A stretch of DNA of 64,000 nucleotides from a bacterium (GCA_029580855.1 JAKPQH010000180.1:23611-87610), one strand, 5' to 3'; positions 1 through 9,680 are shown, numbered from the stretch's first letter. The notes: generated by a model not told the origin, from the sequence alone. Translations and numbers: made by a program.

Positions 1-70
1 GCGGGAATCGGACTCGGCAGGTTTCTCGTCGGGGTGCCACGAGGGCGGCGACAGGCGGCGACCGGGGGGG

Positions 71-604
71 TCACGAATCGTTGAACAACCGAGTCCCGCG
101 AAACAGGTAATCCAGACCGGAGCCGATCGTCAAGACCGTCGTCAGCACGGCGGCGGGCATGACGGCGGAACCCAGCGCCGGCGCAAAGTTGTCCAGCATG
201 GCCAGCAGGACCGTCGCGATCTGGAACCCCGTGGTGCACTTTCCCAGCCACGACGGCGGTATCGCCATCTTACCCACGAAGATGTACAGGATCAGGGAAC
301 CGCCGATCAGCATGAGGTCCCGACTCACGATGATGATGGTGAACCAGCGGGGCAACTCCCTGAGGATGGTCAGGGTGACCACCGCCGACATGAGCAGCAG
401 CTTGTCCGCCAGGGGATCCAGGACCATGCCGAGCGCCGTGCGCTGGCCGGTCCGCCGTGCCACGAACCCGTCCAGCCCGTCCGTGATCCCCGCCAAAATG
501 AATACGCCGAGCGCCGTTGCCGTGAATTGATACAACAAGAGAATGATGACGGCCGGTGTCATCAGGATGCGGAGGACGGTCAGCCGGTTCGCCAGAGTCA
601 GCAC
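71..604 (-). CDS. pgsA: CDP-diacylglycerol--glycerol-3-phosphate 3-phosphatidyltransferase (first of two)
   Basis: Integral membrane CDP-alcohol phosphatidyltransferase of about 177 aa. The family makes phosphatidylglycerophosphate from CDP-diacylglycerol and glycerol-3-phosphate. The signature is intact: Asp42 and Asp45 (DGLDG), the AR pair, and Asp63 and Asp67 (LDPLADK); several hydrophobic helices follow. I place the start at a GTG at 604, where the protein begins VLTLANRLTVLRI. It overlaps the end of hflX by 7 bases, so the two are translationally coupled. The open frame continues far upstream, but that part is a shadow of hflX. A second paralogue of equal length lies at 9681-10214, so one copy may use a different alcohol or serve a cardiolipin-type role; the sequence does not say which. 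Confidence 0.88.
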   Translation of the reverse strand: MLTLANRLTVLRILMTPAVIILLLYQFTATALGVFILAGITDGLDGFVARRTGQRTALGMVLDPLADKLLLMSAVVTLTILRELPRWFTIIIVSRDLMLIGGSLILYIFVGKMAIPPSWLGKCTTGFQIATVLLAMLDNFAPALGSAVMPAAVLTTVLTIGSGLDYLFRGTRLFNDS

Positions 605-1734
605 GCCGCGTCGCCTCCCGCACGCCGGGGTTCGCCCGTCCCCGCAGACGACATGACCCCGTCCAGCGCCGCCGCGATCTCGTGCCGCAGCGCATCCAGA
701 CCCATGCCCGTCTTGGCCGACGTCGCAACGCGGCCGCTGCCCGGGCCCCACGGAAACTCCGGTCGCGGACCCAGACGGTCGATCTTGTTGTACACGAGGA
801 TGGTCGACCGGTCCGCCAGTCCCAGCTCCCCGAGCACGACCTCCACGGCGGCCTGTTGCAGGTCCGCATGGGGGTGGCTGATGTCGACCACGTGGAGGAG
901 CAGCTCGGCCGCCTGCACCTCTTCCAGGGTCGCCTGGAACGCCGCCACCAACTGGTGCGGGATTTTCCGGATGAACCCCACCGTGTCCGACAGAAGCGCG
1001 ACCCGGCCCCCGGGCAGCACCAACCGGCGGAGCGTCGGGTCCAGGGTCGCAAAGAACTGATCGCGAACGGCTACGCCGGCCCGCGTCAGCGCGTTCATGA
1101 GCGACGATTTCCCCGCGTTGGTGTACCCGACGAGGGCCACAACGGGAAACGGAACCTTCCGCCGGGGGCGGCGCAGCAGGGCGCGATGCCGCCGCACCTG
1201 TTCCAGATCCTTGCGGATCTTGGCCATGCGTGTCTTGACCCGGCGGCGGTCGGATTCGAGCTGCGTCTCGCCGGGCCCCCGGGTGCCGATCCCGCCGCCC
1301 AAGCGCTCTAGGTGCGTCCACGCCCCGGCCAGACGAGGCAGCAGGTAGTCGAGTTGCGCCAATTCGACCTGCAGTTTCCCCTCGCGCGTCTGCGCCCGCT
1401 GGGCAAAAATGTCCAGGATCAGGCCGGTGCGGTCCACGACGCGACGGTCCAGCACTTTTTCGAGGTTGCGCTGTTGGGTGCCGGACAGGTCCTCGTCCAG
1501 GATGACCACATCCACACCGCCGCAACGGCCCCGGATCTCTTCGGCCTTGCCCCTGCCGATGAGATAGCGCGGCTCCAGGCGGTCCCGTTCCTGCAGCACG
1601 GTCTCGGCGACCCGCGCACCCGCGGCGCGGGCCAGTTGCTCCAGCTCCGCGAGGGAATCCTCCGCCTCCCAGCGGGGCTGCCGATGGCGGACGACGCCCA
1701 CCAGGAGGGCCGTCTCCGGCCCGCGGCGAGTCAC
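598..1734 (-). CDS. hflX: GTPase HflX
   Basis: Ribosome-associated GTPase of 378 aa, known in other bacteria to split stalled or heat-damaged 70S ribosomes. Visible features are the N-terminal HflX domain, the glycine-rich linker GGGIGTRGPGETQLE near residues 146-160, the G1 loop GYTNAGKS at 203-210, a G3 DTVGF motif and a G4 NKID motif. The C-terminus is short compared with the E. coli protein (about 426 aa), as in many non-proteobacterial homologues. The start is GTG. tyrA ends 4 bases upstream and pgsA overlaps the 3' end, so all three are probably on one transcript. Confidence 0.93.
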   Translation of the reverse strand: MTRRGPETALLVGVVRHRQPRWEAEDSLAELEQLARAAGARVAETVLQERDRLEPRYLIGRGKAEEIRGRCGGVDVVILDEDLSGTQQRNLEKVLDRRVVDRTGLILDIFAQRAQTREGKLQVELAQLDYLLPRLAGAWTHLERLGGGIGTRGPGETQLESDRRRVKTRMAKIRKDLEQVRRHRALLRRPRRKVPFPVVALVGYTNAGKSSLMNALTRAGVAVRDQFFATLDPTLRRLVLPGGRVALLSDTVGFIRKIPHQLVAAFQATLEEVQAAELLLHVVDISHPHADLQQAAVEVVLGELGLADRSTILVYNKIDRLGPRPEFPWGPGSGRVATSAKTGMGLDALRHEIAAALDGVMSSAGTGEPRRAGGDAAC

Positions 1735-1738
1735 GATC

Positions 1739-2632
1739 TCACGAGCGATGGACCAACTCCTCCCGCGCGGCGCGGGCCCGCAGCAGCCGCGCCTCCACCG
1801 CTGCCCCGTCGCCGTCGCGGATGGCGGCCGCCAGCCGCTCCAACGCCTCTTGGTATCCCGCCAGCACCTTGAGCACCGGCTCCCGATTCATGAGAAAGAT
1901 GTCGCGCCACATCACCGGATCGCTCCCGGCGACCCGCGTGAAGTCCCGCAACCCGCCCGCGGAGAACCCGATCCGCTCGCCCCCTCGCTCCGTGGCCAGG
2001 ACCGCGTCCATGAGGGCGTAAGCGGCGAGATGCGGCAGATGGCTCACCGTGGCGAACACCTCATCGTGCCACCCGGCCTCCATGCGGAGGACACGCGCAC
2101 CCACCGCGCGCCACAGCGCCTCCACCCGTTCCATCGCCGCCCGTCGGGTCCGCCCGCCGGGGGTGAGGATCCAGTTCGCCCCGCGAAACAGATCCGCGCG
2201 GGCGGCGGCCGGCCCCGACTGCTCATTCCCGGCGATCGGGTGCGACCCGACAAACCGGCCGTCCGGAAACAGTGCGTCCCCCGCGGCCAGGATCGGCCCC
2301 TTCACGCTACCCACGTCGGCGACCAGGCACGCCGGGTCCGCCAGTCGCGCCACATCGGGCAGCAACCGGACGATCTCGCGGACCGGCACCGCCAGGACAA
2401 CAAGATCCGCGCCACGCACGCCGGAGGCCAGGTCCTCCGCCACGCGATCCACCAACTTCCGCGACCGTGCCACCGCGCAGCCGGCTTTGCTTCGCCCGAC
2501 GCCGACCGTCGACCGCACCGCACCGGCCTGTCTGGCCGCCAGCGCCAGGCTGCCGCCGATGAGACCGACGCCGACCACGGTCATCTGGCGGAAAAGCGGC
2601 GCCGAGTCCATCGTCTGTGGTTGGCCATTCAT
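1739..2632 (-). CDS. tyrA: prephenate/arogenate dehydrogenase
   Basis: Oxidative decarboxylation of prephenate (or arogenate) on the tyrosine branch, 297 aa. The Rossmann motif GVGLIGGS is at residues 21-28, followed by the NAD-binding fold. The catalytic-loop SHPIAGNEQSG with His131 is present. The C-terminal helical dimerisation domain is complete. There is no ACT or chorismate-mutase domain, so it is monofunctional. The ATG at 2632 gives the usual length; the frame remains open beyond it only as a shadow of hisC. It sits between hisC (22 bases upstream) and hflX, in an aromatic amino acid cluster with pheA. NAD versus NADP use and prephenate versus arogenate preference cannot be read safely. 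Confidence 0.92.
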   Translation of the reverse strand: MNGQPQTMDSAPLFRQMTVVGVGLIGGSLALAARQAGAVRSTVGVGRSKAGCAVARSRKLVDRVAEDLASGVRGADLVVLAVPVREIVRLLPDVARLADPACLVADVGSVKGPILAAGDALFPDGRFVGSHPIAGNEQSGPAAARADLFRGANWILTPGGRTRRAAMERVEALWRAVGARVLRMEAGWHDEVFATVSHLPHLAAYALMDAVLATERGGERIGFSAGGLRDFTRVAGSDPVMWRDIFLMNREPVLKVLAGYQEALERLAAAIRDGDGAAVEARLLRARAAREELVHRS

Positions 2633-2654
2633 TCGCACACCGCGCGCTCGGGTG

Positions 2655-3758
2655 TCACGCCCCCAGCACAGCCTGCAGGGCGGCCGCGCACCTCTCGTTC
2701 TCGCTGGCCGTCCCGATGGTGATCCGGAGATGCGTCGGGAACCCGTATCCCGCGACCGGCCGGACGATGACCCCCCGCCGGAGGAGGGCCTCGGTGACCT
2801 GCGCCCCGGGCCGCCCCACATCCACCAGAAGGAAGTTGGCCACGCTCGGAACCACGGGGAGACCCATCCGCCGGAACCGCTCCACCAGGAATGTCCGCCC
2901 CGCGTCGTTGGCCGCCCGGCTGGCCGACACGTGCGCGTCATCGGCAAGAGCCGCGGCCGCCCCCACCTGCGCCAGGCTGTTGGTGTTGAACGGCTCGCGG
3001 ACCTTGTTGAGCAGGCCCACCAGCTCCGCCGGACCGATCCCGTATCCAATGCGAAGGCCGGCCAGCCCGTAGATCTTGGAGAACGTCCGCAGGACGAGCA
3101 GCCAGCGCCCGCCCCGCACGAACTGCAGGGTATCCGGTCGAAGCTCGGGCGGCAGGTACTCGTAATAGGCCTCATCGAGAACAACCACGATATCCCGCGG
3201 CACGGCCGCCAAGAAAGCCTCCAGCGCCCGGGGATCCACACAGGTTCCCGTGGGATTGTTGGGGTTTGCCACGAAGATCAACTTGGTCTTCGCCGTGATG
3301 GCGGCCTGCATCGTCGGGAGATCGTGTGCGAAATCTTTTAGCGGTACGGCGACTTTGGTGGCTCCGGTCATCTGCGCCACCATCTCGTACACGACGAAGG
3401 CCTGTCGGGCATACAAGACCTCGTCGCCGGGCTGCAGGAACGACCGCCCCACCAGCTCCAGCAGCTCGTTGGATCCGTTGCCGAGGATCAGCCAGTCCGC
3501 GCAAACGTTCCAGTGCCGCGCCAGGGCTTGCCGGAGAGCGTACCCGCCCCCGTCCGGGTAGCGGTGGAGTCCGGGAAGGGCCGCGGCGATCGCCTGCAGC
3601 GCCCGAGGCGAGGGCCCCAGCGGATTCTCGTTGGAGGCGAGCTTCACCGAGTCGGAAACGCCGAACTCGCGCTCGACTTCTTCAATGGGCTTGCCGGGGG
3701 AGTACGGGATCAGACCGGAGAGATGCGGGGAGGCCAGATCCTCGAGACGACGGGTCAA
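2655..3758 (-). CDS. hisC: histidinol-phosphate aminotransferase
   Basis: PLP-dependent fold-type I aminotransferase, 367 aa. Family members convert imidazole acetol phosphate to histidinol phosphate and often also transaminate aromatic keto acids. The substrate-binding N-terminus (KLASNENPLGPSP), NPNNPTG near 165-171, the Asp-Tyr pair DEAYYEY, and the Schiff-base lysine Lys228 in TFSKIYGLAGLRIG are all present. The start is a rare TTG at 3758 with a GGAGGTG site 5 bases upstream, which decides it. Its place between pheA and tyrA suggests it acts as the aromatic aminotransferase of the Phe/Tyr branch as well as, or instead of, in histidine synthesis. Confidence 0.92.
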   Translation of the reverse strand: MTRRLEDLASPHLSGLIPYSPGKPIEEVEREFGVSDSVKLASNENPLGPSPRALQAIAAALPGLHRYPDGGGYALRQALARHWNVCADWLILGNGSNELLELVGRSFLQPGDEVLYARQAFVVYEMVAQMTGATKVAVPLKDFAHDLPTMQAAITAKTKLIFVANPNNPTGTCVDPRALEAFLAAVPRDIVVVLDEAYYEYLPPELRPDTLQFVRGGRWLLVLRTFSKIYGLAGLRIGYGIGPAELVGLLNKVREPFNTNSLAQVGAAAALADDAHVSASRAANDAGRTFLVERFRRMGLPVVPSVANFLLVDVGRPGAQVTEALLRRGVIVRPVAGYGFPTHLRITIGTASENERCAAALQAVLGA

Positions 3759-3789
3759 GGCAACACCTCCATGCGGAAACGCCGGCGAA

Positions 3790-4893
3790 TCACGCGCCGC
3801 CCTCCTTGCGCCGGGCGGCGGCGTAGGAGCCCAGGACCTTGAGGAAGATGCAGTCGTCCTGCAGGCGGGCCAGCGCCTCGCGGGAGCGGGGCTCGCTGGC
3901 GTGCCCCTCGAAGTCCACGTAGAAGACGTACTCCCACACCTTCTTTTTGGAGGGCCGGGATTCGATCTTGGTCAGGTTGATCTGTCGTTCCGCAAAGGGC
4001 AGGAGCATGCGGTGCAGCGCGCCGACTCGGTCCTTGATGGAGAACAGGATGGAGGTCTTGTCGGCCGCCGTCGGGGGTGCGCTTTTCTTTCCGATGATCA
4101 GGAAGCGCGTGAAATTGTTAGGGTGGTCTTCGATCCGCCGCTGCAGAACGCTCAGATCGTAAAGTGACCCGGCCAGCTCCGAGGCGATGGCCGCCGCGCC
4201 GGGCTCGGACGCGGCGACCTCGGCCGCCGCGCCCGTGCTGCTGGTCTCCACCAGCGGAACCTGCGGCGCGTTTCGCTCGAGCCATCGGCGGGATTCCGCC
4301 AGCCCGTGCGGATGGGAGTAGATCTTGCGCACCTCGCCGAGATTCGACGCCTTGCTGAGGAGGTGCAAGGCCGCCTCGACCACCACCTCGCCGCAGATCA
4401 GGAGCGGGGAATCCACAAACATGTCCAGCGTGTGGCTCACCACCCCCTCGGTGGAGTTCTCCACGGGCACGACGCCGAAATCCGCGTTGTCCTTCTCCAC
4501 CTCCGCAAAGACTTCGGCGATGCTCCGCATTGCCAGGAACTGCGCCGAGAGCCCGAAACGCTCCATGGCGGCCAGGTGCGAGAAGGTCGCCCGCGGTCCG
4601 AGGTAGGCCACGCGCAACGGATGCTCCAGCGACAGACAGGCGGAGATCACCTCGCGGAAAACCGGCCGAACGGCCTCGGCGGGAAACGGTCCCGGGTTCT
4701 CGACGGCGAGGCGCCGGTAGATCTCCTCTTCGCGCTGCGGGACGTGGAAGTCGAGGCCCTGTGCTGCCTTGAGCCGGCCGACCTCCAGCACCAGCTGCGC
4801 CCGCCGGTTCAGCAGCCGGAGAATCTCGGAATCGATGCCATCGATCCGCGTCCGCAGATCGTTGAGGTCCGGTGCGGCGTCGCGCGCGTTCAT
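3790..4893 (-). CDS. pheA: bifunctional chorismate mutase/prephenate dehydratase (P-protein)
   Basis: Converts chorismate to prephenate and on to phenylpyruvate, 367 aa. An AroQ-type chorismate mutase domain occupies about residues 1-95 (RIDGIDSEILRLLNRRAQL and later the QREEEI stretch). The prephenate dehydratase domain follows at about 95-275, with the TRF catalytic motif in NFTRFLIIG. A C-terminal ACT domain with the ESRP phenylalanine-binding motif is near 305-310, so feedback inhibition by Phe is expected. It starts at an ATG. It is the first gene of the pheA-hisC-tyrA run; rluB lies 31 bases upstream. Confidence 0.94.
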   Translation of the reverse strand: MNARDAAPDLNDLRTRIDGIDSEILRLLNRRAQLVLEVGRLKAAQGLDFHVPQREEEIYRRLAVENPGPFPAEAVRPVFREVISACLSLEHPLRVAYLGPRATFSHLAAMERFGLSAQFLAMRSIAEVFAEVEKDNADFGVVPVENSTEGVVSHTLDMFVDSPLLICGEVVVEAALHLLSKASNLGEVRKIYSHPHGLAESRRWLERNAPQVPLVETSSTGAAAEVAASEPGAAAIASELAGSLYDLSVLQRRIEDHPNNFTRFLIIGKKSAPPTAADKTSILFSIKDRVGALHRMLLPFAERQINLTKIESRPSKKKVWEYVFYVDFEGHASEPRSREALARLQDDCIFLKVLGSYAAARRKEGGA

Positions 4894-4924
4894 GCCGCGA
4901 TCATAGCCAAGCGACGCAATCCCA

Positions 4925-5665
4925 TCAAGGCCTTTCTGGCGCGCCGGCGGCCTTCAAGGCCTCCAGTGCCCGTATCTCCGCCGGGAGGAGCGGCCGCCAC
5001 CGGCCGCGGGGGAGCGGACCCAGAGCCAACGGGCCGAGCGCCACCCGCACCAGCTTCAGGACGGGGTGCCCGATGGCCTCGCACATGCGGCGGACCTGCC
5101 GGTACCGCCCCTGACGCACGCTGACCGCCACCCAGGCGTTCTCCCGCGTCGTTCGCAGGATCGACGCGGCGGCGGCCGAGAGCCGTTCGCCGTCGCACAC
5201 CACGCCTTGCAGCAGCCGGCGCAGCGCCTCCGGCGTCGGCCGGCCCTTGACCTTGGCGTGGTACACCTTGGGGATTTCGTGGCGGGGATGGGTGAGGAGA
5301 TTGGCCAGATCGCCGTCGTTCGTCAGCAGGAGGAGGCCTTCGGTATCCCAGTCCAGGCGACCCACGGGAAACAGCCGCGGCAGACCCGCCCTGCGGAGCA
5401 ACGAGAGCACCACCGGCCTCCCCTCCGGGTCCGAGACCGCCGTGATGTACCCTGCCGGTTTGTGCAGCATGACGGTGACCGGCGCCTCCGGACGCAGCCG
5501 CACCCCGTCCACGGACACACGATCCACCGCCGGCCGGACGCGCGTGCCGGCCGTCCGGACGACGACCCCGTTCACCTCCACCCGTCCCGCCGCGATCAGC
5601 TCCTCGCACCGCCGCCGGGACGCCACCCCGGCGCGCGCCAGAAACTTCTGTAACCGCTCGCCCAC
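4925..5665 (-). CDS. rluB: 23S rRNA pseudouridine synthase, RluB/RsuA family
   Basis: RNA pseudouridine synthase of 246 aa. An S4 RNA-binding domain comes first (GERLQKFLARAGVASRRRCEELI), then the catalytic domain with GRLDWDTEGLLLLTNDGDL carrying the catalytic Asp, KVYHAKVKG, and RQGRYRQVRRMCEAIGHPV. Members of this family modify helix 89 of 23S rRNA or 16S U516; the branch cannot be told here. I start at the GTG at 5665, just before the S4 domain. The frame is open for another 109 codons, but that part is Arg/Pro-rich and overlaps the 3' end of scpB. rluB following scpB is a common bacterial order. Confidence 0.88.
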   Translation of the reverse strand: MGERLQKFLARAGVASRRRCEELIAAGRVEVNGVVVRTAGTRVRPAVDRVSVDGVRLRPEAPVTVMLHKPAGYITAVSDPEGRPVVLSLLRRAGLPRLFPVGRLDWDTEGLLLLTNDGDLANLLTHPRHEIPKVYHAKVKGRPTPEALRRLLQGVVCDGERLSAAAASILRTTRENAWVAVSVRQGRYRQVRRMCEAIGHPVLKLVRVALGPLALGPLPRGRWRPLLPAEIRALEALKAAGAPERP

Positions 5666-5717
5666 TCCCGCCCCCCGCGTCCGCAGATCCGGCCGTGTGG
5701 GCGTCAGGGTCCCGGCC

Positions 5718-6506
5718 TCACGCGGTCTGGACGGGCCTCCCCTCCGGCGACGGATCGGTCGCCGTTCCTCTCGCGGCGGGCCCATCGGTGTCGAGGGAAG
5801 CGGCGGCCGGCTGCCCGTCCTCCGCGGAGGACTCGCGGCTGCTTGGCCGCTCGGGCGTGCCGTCCGCGGCGCCAGGTCGGTCCGCGTCTGATCGCGGGTC
5901 GACGGCCATGTCTCCCGTCTCCGCCCCCGGCCGCGGACGGCCGGTGGGCGGCGGGTCGGCGGGTCCGGTCTCCGTGCTCCCGATGAGTTCATTGAGCTCT
6001 CGCAGCGTGGGCAGATCGCCCAGCTCTCGCAGGCCGAAGTGCTCGAGGAACTGCTGGCTCGTCCCGTACAGCATGGGACGGCCGGCCTCCGCCTTGCGCC
6101 CCATCATGCGGATGAGTTCCCTCTCCAACAGCGTCCGCAGGACGCCGTCGACGGCGACACCGCGGATGGCTTCGATTTCCGCGCGCGTGATGGGCTGCCG
6201 ATAGGCCACAATGGCCAGAGTTTCCAGGGCGGCACGGCTCAGTCGGGCGGGCCGTACCTGCTGCAATCGCTGGATCCAGGGGTGAACCTCGGGGCGCGTG
6301 GCCAGCCGAAAGCCCCCCGCAACCTCTTGGACCACCAACCCGCGCCCCTCGGTCTCCAGTCGGAGCGCCAGATCGCGCAGCCACGTCTCGACCTCGCCCG
6401 GCCCCGCGTCTCCCAGGACCTCGCAGAGCTTCGACAGCGGAAGCGGCTCCTCCGCCACGAACAGCAGCGCCTCCAGGACGGCCAGCCGATCCGGTTCTAC
6501 GCTCAC
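5718..6506 (-). CDS. scpB: segregation and condensation protein B
   Basis: Winged-helix kleisin-associated subunit of the SMC-ScpA-ScpB condensin, 262 aa. Two winged-helix domains fill about residues 1-175 (LEALLFVAEEPLPLSKL at the start; LETLAIVAYRQPITRAEIEAIRG in the middle; GTSQQFLEHFGL at the end). A Pro/Gly/Asp-rich tail of roughly 80 residues follows that ordinary ScpB proteins lack; it looks disordered. The start is GTG with AAGGAG upstream. scpA lies 54 bases upstream, so the two complex partners are co-transcribed. Confidence 0.93.
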   Translation of the reverse strand: MSVEPDRLAVLEALLFVAEEPLPLSKLCEVLGDAGPGEVETWLRDLALRLETEGRGLVVQEVAGGFRLATRPEVHPWIQRLQQVRPARLSRAALETLAIVAYRQPITRAEIEAIRGVAVDGVLRTLLERELIRMMGRKAEAGRPMLYGTSQQFLEHFGLRELGDLPTLRELNELIGSTETGPADPPPTGRPRPGAETGDMAVDPRSDADRPGAADGTPERPSSRESSAEDGQPAAASLDTDGPAARGTATDPSPEGRPVQTA

Positions 6507-6560
6507 CCGCTTCTCCTTCCCGCGCGAAAGCCACGGGGCATCCCGGCGAACCGTCCGCGC

Positions 6561-7322
6561 TCAGACCTCGCGGGCCGGCGGAGCCTCCGCCAAACCGGGC
6601 GTCTCGTCGGCCCGCTCGACGGTGCGGTAGATCATGATCGGGCCCATGGCCTCGTTTTGCCGGGCCGTGGCCAGCCCGCGCCGCAACAGCTCCAGCAGCG
6701 CCAGGAACGTCACGATGATTTCCACCCGGCGGGTCGCGTTCCCGAAAAGCCGGCCGAACTCGATCGGGCTCTCCGCCGCCAGCCGATCCAAAAGCATCAC
6801 CAGCCGCTGCCCGACATTGATTTCCTCGGGCGTGATCTCCAGCGGGACGGCCTTGTCCGCCCGCGAGAGTACGTCCTGCAGCGCCCGGAGGAGTTCCATC
6901 ATCGAGACCTGCAGCGGCCCCTCGACTTCCAACTCCATGGCGGGGGCGCCCCGGCGGTGCAGGAAGGCGGCCTCGGACTCGAGCAGGCTCAGCGTCTGCG
7001 CCGCTTCCTTGAAGCGTTTGTACTCCAGCAGACGGCTCACCAATTCGGCGCGCGGATCCTCCGGCTCGGCGTCTTCGCCGGGGACGGCCTCCTCCGGGGG
7101 GAGGAGCATCTTGGACTTGATATGGATCAGCGTGGCCGCCATCAGGAGAAACTCGCCCGCCACCTCCAGGTCCAACTCCTGCATGAGTGCGAGATAGCGG
7201 AGGTACTCGTCGGTGATGGCGGCGATGGGGATGTCGAGAATGTCGAGCTGGTGCTCCCGGATCAGGTGCAACAGGAGGTCCAAGGGGCCCTCGAACATGT
7301 CCAACTTGATCCGGAACGTCAC
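6561..7322 (-). CDS. scpA: segregation and condensation protein A (kleisin)
   Basis: Kleisin that bridges SMC heads, 253 aa. The N-terminal signature FEGPLDLLLHLIREHQLDI is at about residues 10-28, MAATLIHIKSKMLLP at 61-75, and the C-terminal winged-helix portion includes VEIIVTFLALLELLRRG. I choose a GTG at 7322, which overlaps the comEA stop by 4 bases (GTGA) and leaves the normal ScpA N-terminus; the longer open frame is a shadow of comEA. Co-operonic with scpB. Confidence 0.92.
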   Translation of the reverse strand: MTFRIKLDMFEGPLDLLLHLIREHQLDILDIPIAAITDEYLRYLALMQELDLEVAGEFLLMAATLIHIKSKMLLPPEEAVPGEDAEPEDPRAELVSRLLEYKRFKEAAQTLSLLESEAAFLHRRGAPAMELEVEGPLQVSMMELLRALQDVLSRADKAVPLEITPEEINVGQRLVMLLDRLAAESPIEFGRLFGNATRRVEIIVTFLALLELLRRGLATARQNEAMGPIMIYRTVERADETPGLAEAPPAREV

Positions 7323-7738
7323 GGCGCCTCCGCGGCGTGGATCAGCCCCTGCAGGCGGGCGTAACGCTTGGCACCCACACCCGATACTCGGAGGAGGTCG
7401 GCAGGGCTGCCGAACGGCCCGTGCGCTTCGCGATCGCTCACGATCCGCCGCGCCAGCGCCGGCCCGATGCCGGGCAGCGCCTGCAGGTCCGCCGCGCCGG
7501 CCCGATTGATGTCCAGCGTCTGCGCCGCCGGCGGCGCTCCACGGGAAGCCCCGGCGTCGGCGCCGACGGGTTGCGCCGTCGCCCGCGCGCCGCCGACCGC
7601 CGGGAACGATGGCCCCGCCGACAGCCTCCCCGACAGCGCCGTTCCGGCCAGGAGGCAGGCGCCGAGACACGCCGCAGCCGCCAGGTGCGGGTCCGCCCGC
7701 CAGCCCCACCGCCCATCCGGCCCGCGCCCGCCGCTCAC
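7319..7738 (-). CDS. comEA: ComEA-like helix-hairpin-helix DNA-binding protein
   Basis: Short protein of about 139 aa with one hydrophobic segment near residues 18-35, a low-complexity Ala/Pro linker, and a helix-hairpin-helix pair at about 75-135 ([25 protein letters not shown], then [21 protein letters not shown]). This matches membrane-anchored ComEA, which binds incoming DNA in natural transformation. Many such small proteins have no proven competence role, and no comEC or other competence gene is in the window. The start is a GTG at 7738 overlapping the lysC stop by 4 bases. Upstream lysC and downstream scpA overlap it at both ends. Confidence 0.75.
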   Translation of the reverse strand: MSGGRGPDGRWGWRADPHLAAAACLGACLLAGTALSGRLSAGPSFPAVGGARATAQPVGADAGASRGAPPAAQTLDINRAGAADLQALPGIGPALARRIVSDREAHGPFGSPADLLRVSGVGAKRYARLQGLIHAAEAP

Positions 7739-8973
7739 GCGGTCTCCTCGGCGGCAGGCGGCCCCGCCAGTCCGAAGGCCTCGTGCAGCACCCGCACGGC
7801 CAGCTCGGCGTACTTCGCCTCGATCACGCAGGAGACTTTGATCTCCGACGTGCTGATCATCTGGATGTTGATCTTTTCCCGGCCCAGCGTCTCGAACATC
7901 TTGGCCGCGACGCCGGAGTGCGTCCGCATCCCCACCCCCACGATGGAGACCTTGGCGATCTTGTCGTCTCCGATCACCTTGCCCGCCCCGATCTCTTTGG
8001 CCACGGCGCGCACGATCTCCTCGGCCCGCGCGTAGTCGGCCCGGGGCACCGTGAAGGAGATGTCCGTCGATCCGTCCTGTCCGATGTTTTGGACGATCGT
8101 GTCCACGACGATGTTGGCGTCGGCGACCCGACCGAACAGGGTGGCCGCGATCCCCGGCTGGTCCGCCACCCGGGTGATGGTGATCTTGGCTTCCTGTTTG
8201 TTGTAGACGATGCCCGAGACCACCACTTTCTCCATGATCGCGTCCTCCTTCACCACCATCGTTCCCGGGTTGTCGTTGAAGCTGGACCGAACGTGCACCG
8301 GCACCAGGTAGTTTTTCGCGTATTCGACCGAACGGGTCTGCAGGATCTTCGCACCCAGGCTGGCCAACTCCAGCATCTCGTCGTACGAGATCCGGTCGAG
8401 TTTCCGCGCTTCCGGCACGATGTTGGGGTCCGTGGTGTAGACGCCGTCCACATCCGTGTAGATCTCGCAGACATCGGCCTGGAGCGCGGCCGCCATGGCC
8501 ACCGCGGTGAGGTCCGAGCCGCCCCGCCCCAGCGTGGTGATCTCGTCCTCGGCGTTCACCCCCTGGAAACCCGCCACGATCGCGATCTCGCCGTCGGCCA
8601 GCGCCTGCCGGACACGCTCGCTGTCGATGCTCACGATGCGAGCCCTGGTATGGACATCGTCGGTCTGGATCCGGACCTGACCGCCCGTGAAGCTCCGGGC
8701 CCGCTGCCCGATCCCGTGAAGCGCCAGCGAGAGGAGGCCGATACTGACCTGCTCCCCCGTGGCCAGGATCACGTCCAACTCCCTCTCGTTGGGCCGTTCC
8801 ACCACTTTCCGGGCCAGACCGATCAGCCGATCCGTCTCGCCCGCCATGGCCGACACCACGACGACCACGTCGTGGCCGCCCGCCCGGGCCTGGGCCACCC
8901 GACGGGCGACGTTCCTGATCCGATCGACGTCCCCGACGGACGTCCCGCCGAACTTCTGCACGATCAGCGCCAT
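7735..8973 (-). CDS. lysC: aspartate kinase
   Basis: Phosphorylates aspartate in the first step of Lys/Thr/Met and diaminopimelate synthesis, 412 aa. The kinase domain starts with [10 protein letters not shown] (residues 5-14); it contains GRGGSDLTA and the [10 protein letters not shown] motif. Two ACT domains fill about residues 265-405 ([16 protein letters not shown] and [19 protein letters not shown]), so allosteric inhibition by Lys or Thr is expected. The ATG at 8973 gives the family length; the frame upstream belongs to plsY shadows. The normal single-copy, non-fused form. Confidence 0.95.
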   Translation of the reverse strand: MALIVQKFGGTSVGDVDRIRNVARRVAQARAGGHDVVVVVSAMAGETDRLIGLARKVVERPNERELDVILATGEQVSIGLLSLALHGIGQRARSFTGGQVRIQTDDVHTRARIVSIDSERVRQALADGEIAIVAGFQGVNAEDEITTLGRGGSDLTAVAMAAALQADVCEIYTDVDGVYTTDPNIVPEARKLDRISYDEMLELASLGAKILQTRSVEYAKNYLVPVHVRSSFNDNPGTMVVKEDAIMEKVVVSGIVYNKQEAKITITRVADQPGIAATLFGRVADANIVVDTIVQNIGQDGSTDISFTVPRADYARAEEIVRAVAKEIGAGKVIGDDKIAKVSIVGVGMRTHSGVAAKMFETLGREKINIQMISTSEIKVSCVIEAKYAELAVRVLHEAFGLAGPPAAEETA

Positions 8974-8981
8974 CGCACACC

Positions 8982-9611
8982 TCATCCCGTTGCCGGGCGC
9001 CCGTCCGAAGTTTCCGGGCGCGCGGTTTGTCCGATCTTCCCTTCCGTTCCCGCCAGCAAACGCCCAATATTCTCCCGGTGCCGCAGGACGACGAGCAGCA
9101 GGAGCGCGCCGCTCAGTGCGAGCATGGCCGGTCTGCCGTCCGCCAGCCAGACGAGCGCCGGCATCGCCGCCGTGGCCACCAGCGCCGCCAGCGACGAGTA
9201 CCGCGTGACCGCCGCGACGGCGATCCAGATGACCAGCAGCACGCCGCCGACGGCCGGCATCGCCCCCAGGACCACACCGAGGGTCGTCGCCACACCCTTG
9301 CCGCCGCGGAATCGTGACCACACCGGGAACAGATGACCCAGCACCGCCACCAGGCCCACCGCGGCCACGAGACCCGCACCGACACCCGTCCAGCGCGCCA
9401 GCCCCACCGCCAGCACCCCTTTCCCCACGTCGCCCACCAGTGTCAGCGCCGCCGCACCCTTCCCGACCGTCCGCAGCACGTTCGTGGCGCCGATGTTCCC
9501 GCTCCCCACCCGCCGCAGATCCACGCCTCCCGCCCCGCGCGCGATCGCCACACCGAAGGGGATGGAACCCAGCAGATACCCCGCGACCACCAGGAGCAGA
9601 TCACGCCACAC
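8982..9611 (-). CDS. plsY: glycerol-3-phosphate acyltransferase PlsY
   Basis: Acyl-phosphate:glycerol-3-phosphate acyltransferase, the first committed step of phospholipid synthesis, 209 aa. It is a polytopic inner-membrane protein with the three PlsY motifs: GSIPFG near 15-20, [12 protein letters not shown] near 36-47 and [12 protein letters not shown] near 100-111. The start is GTG at 9611. The pgsA paralogue lies 69 bases upstream, giving a local phospholipid-synthesis pair. The tail past residue 185 is short, polar and not conserved. Confidence 0.93.
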   Translation of the reverse strand: MWRDLLLVVAGYLLGSIPFGVAIARGAGGVDLRRVGSGNIGATNVLRTVGKGAAALTLVGDVGKGVLAVGLARWTGVGAGLVAAVGLVAVLGHLFPVWSRFRGGKGVATTLGVVLGAMPAVGGVLLVIWIAVAAVTRYSSLAALVATAAMPALVWLADGRPAMLALSGALLLLVVLRHRENIGRLLAGTEGKIGQTARPETSDGRPATG

Positions 9612-9680
9612 ATCGCCCTCGGAAGAGACGGCCCGCCGCCCGGTCGGACCCGCCTGCCGCCGCAGAGCCGCCGCCTCGCA

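Noticed and set aside
1..70. Start of a further gene left of pgsA
   Set aside because: Seventy bases are too few to identify any coding sequence.
5666..5992. N-terminal extension of the rluB protein by 109 codons
   Set aside because: Arg/Pro-rich, overlaps scpB in antisense-free but wrong frame, and the S4 domain starts right after the GTG at 5665.
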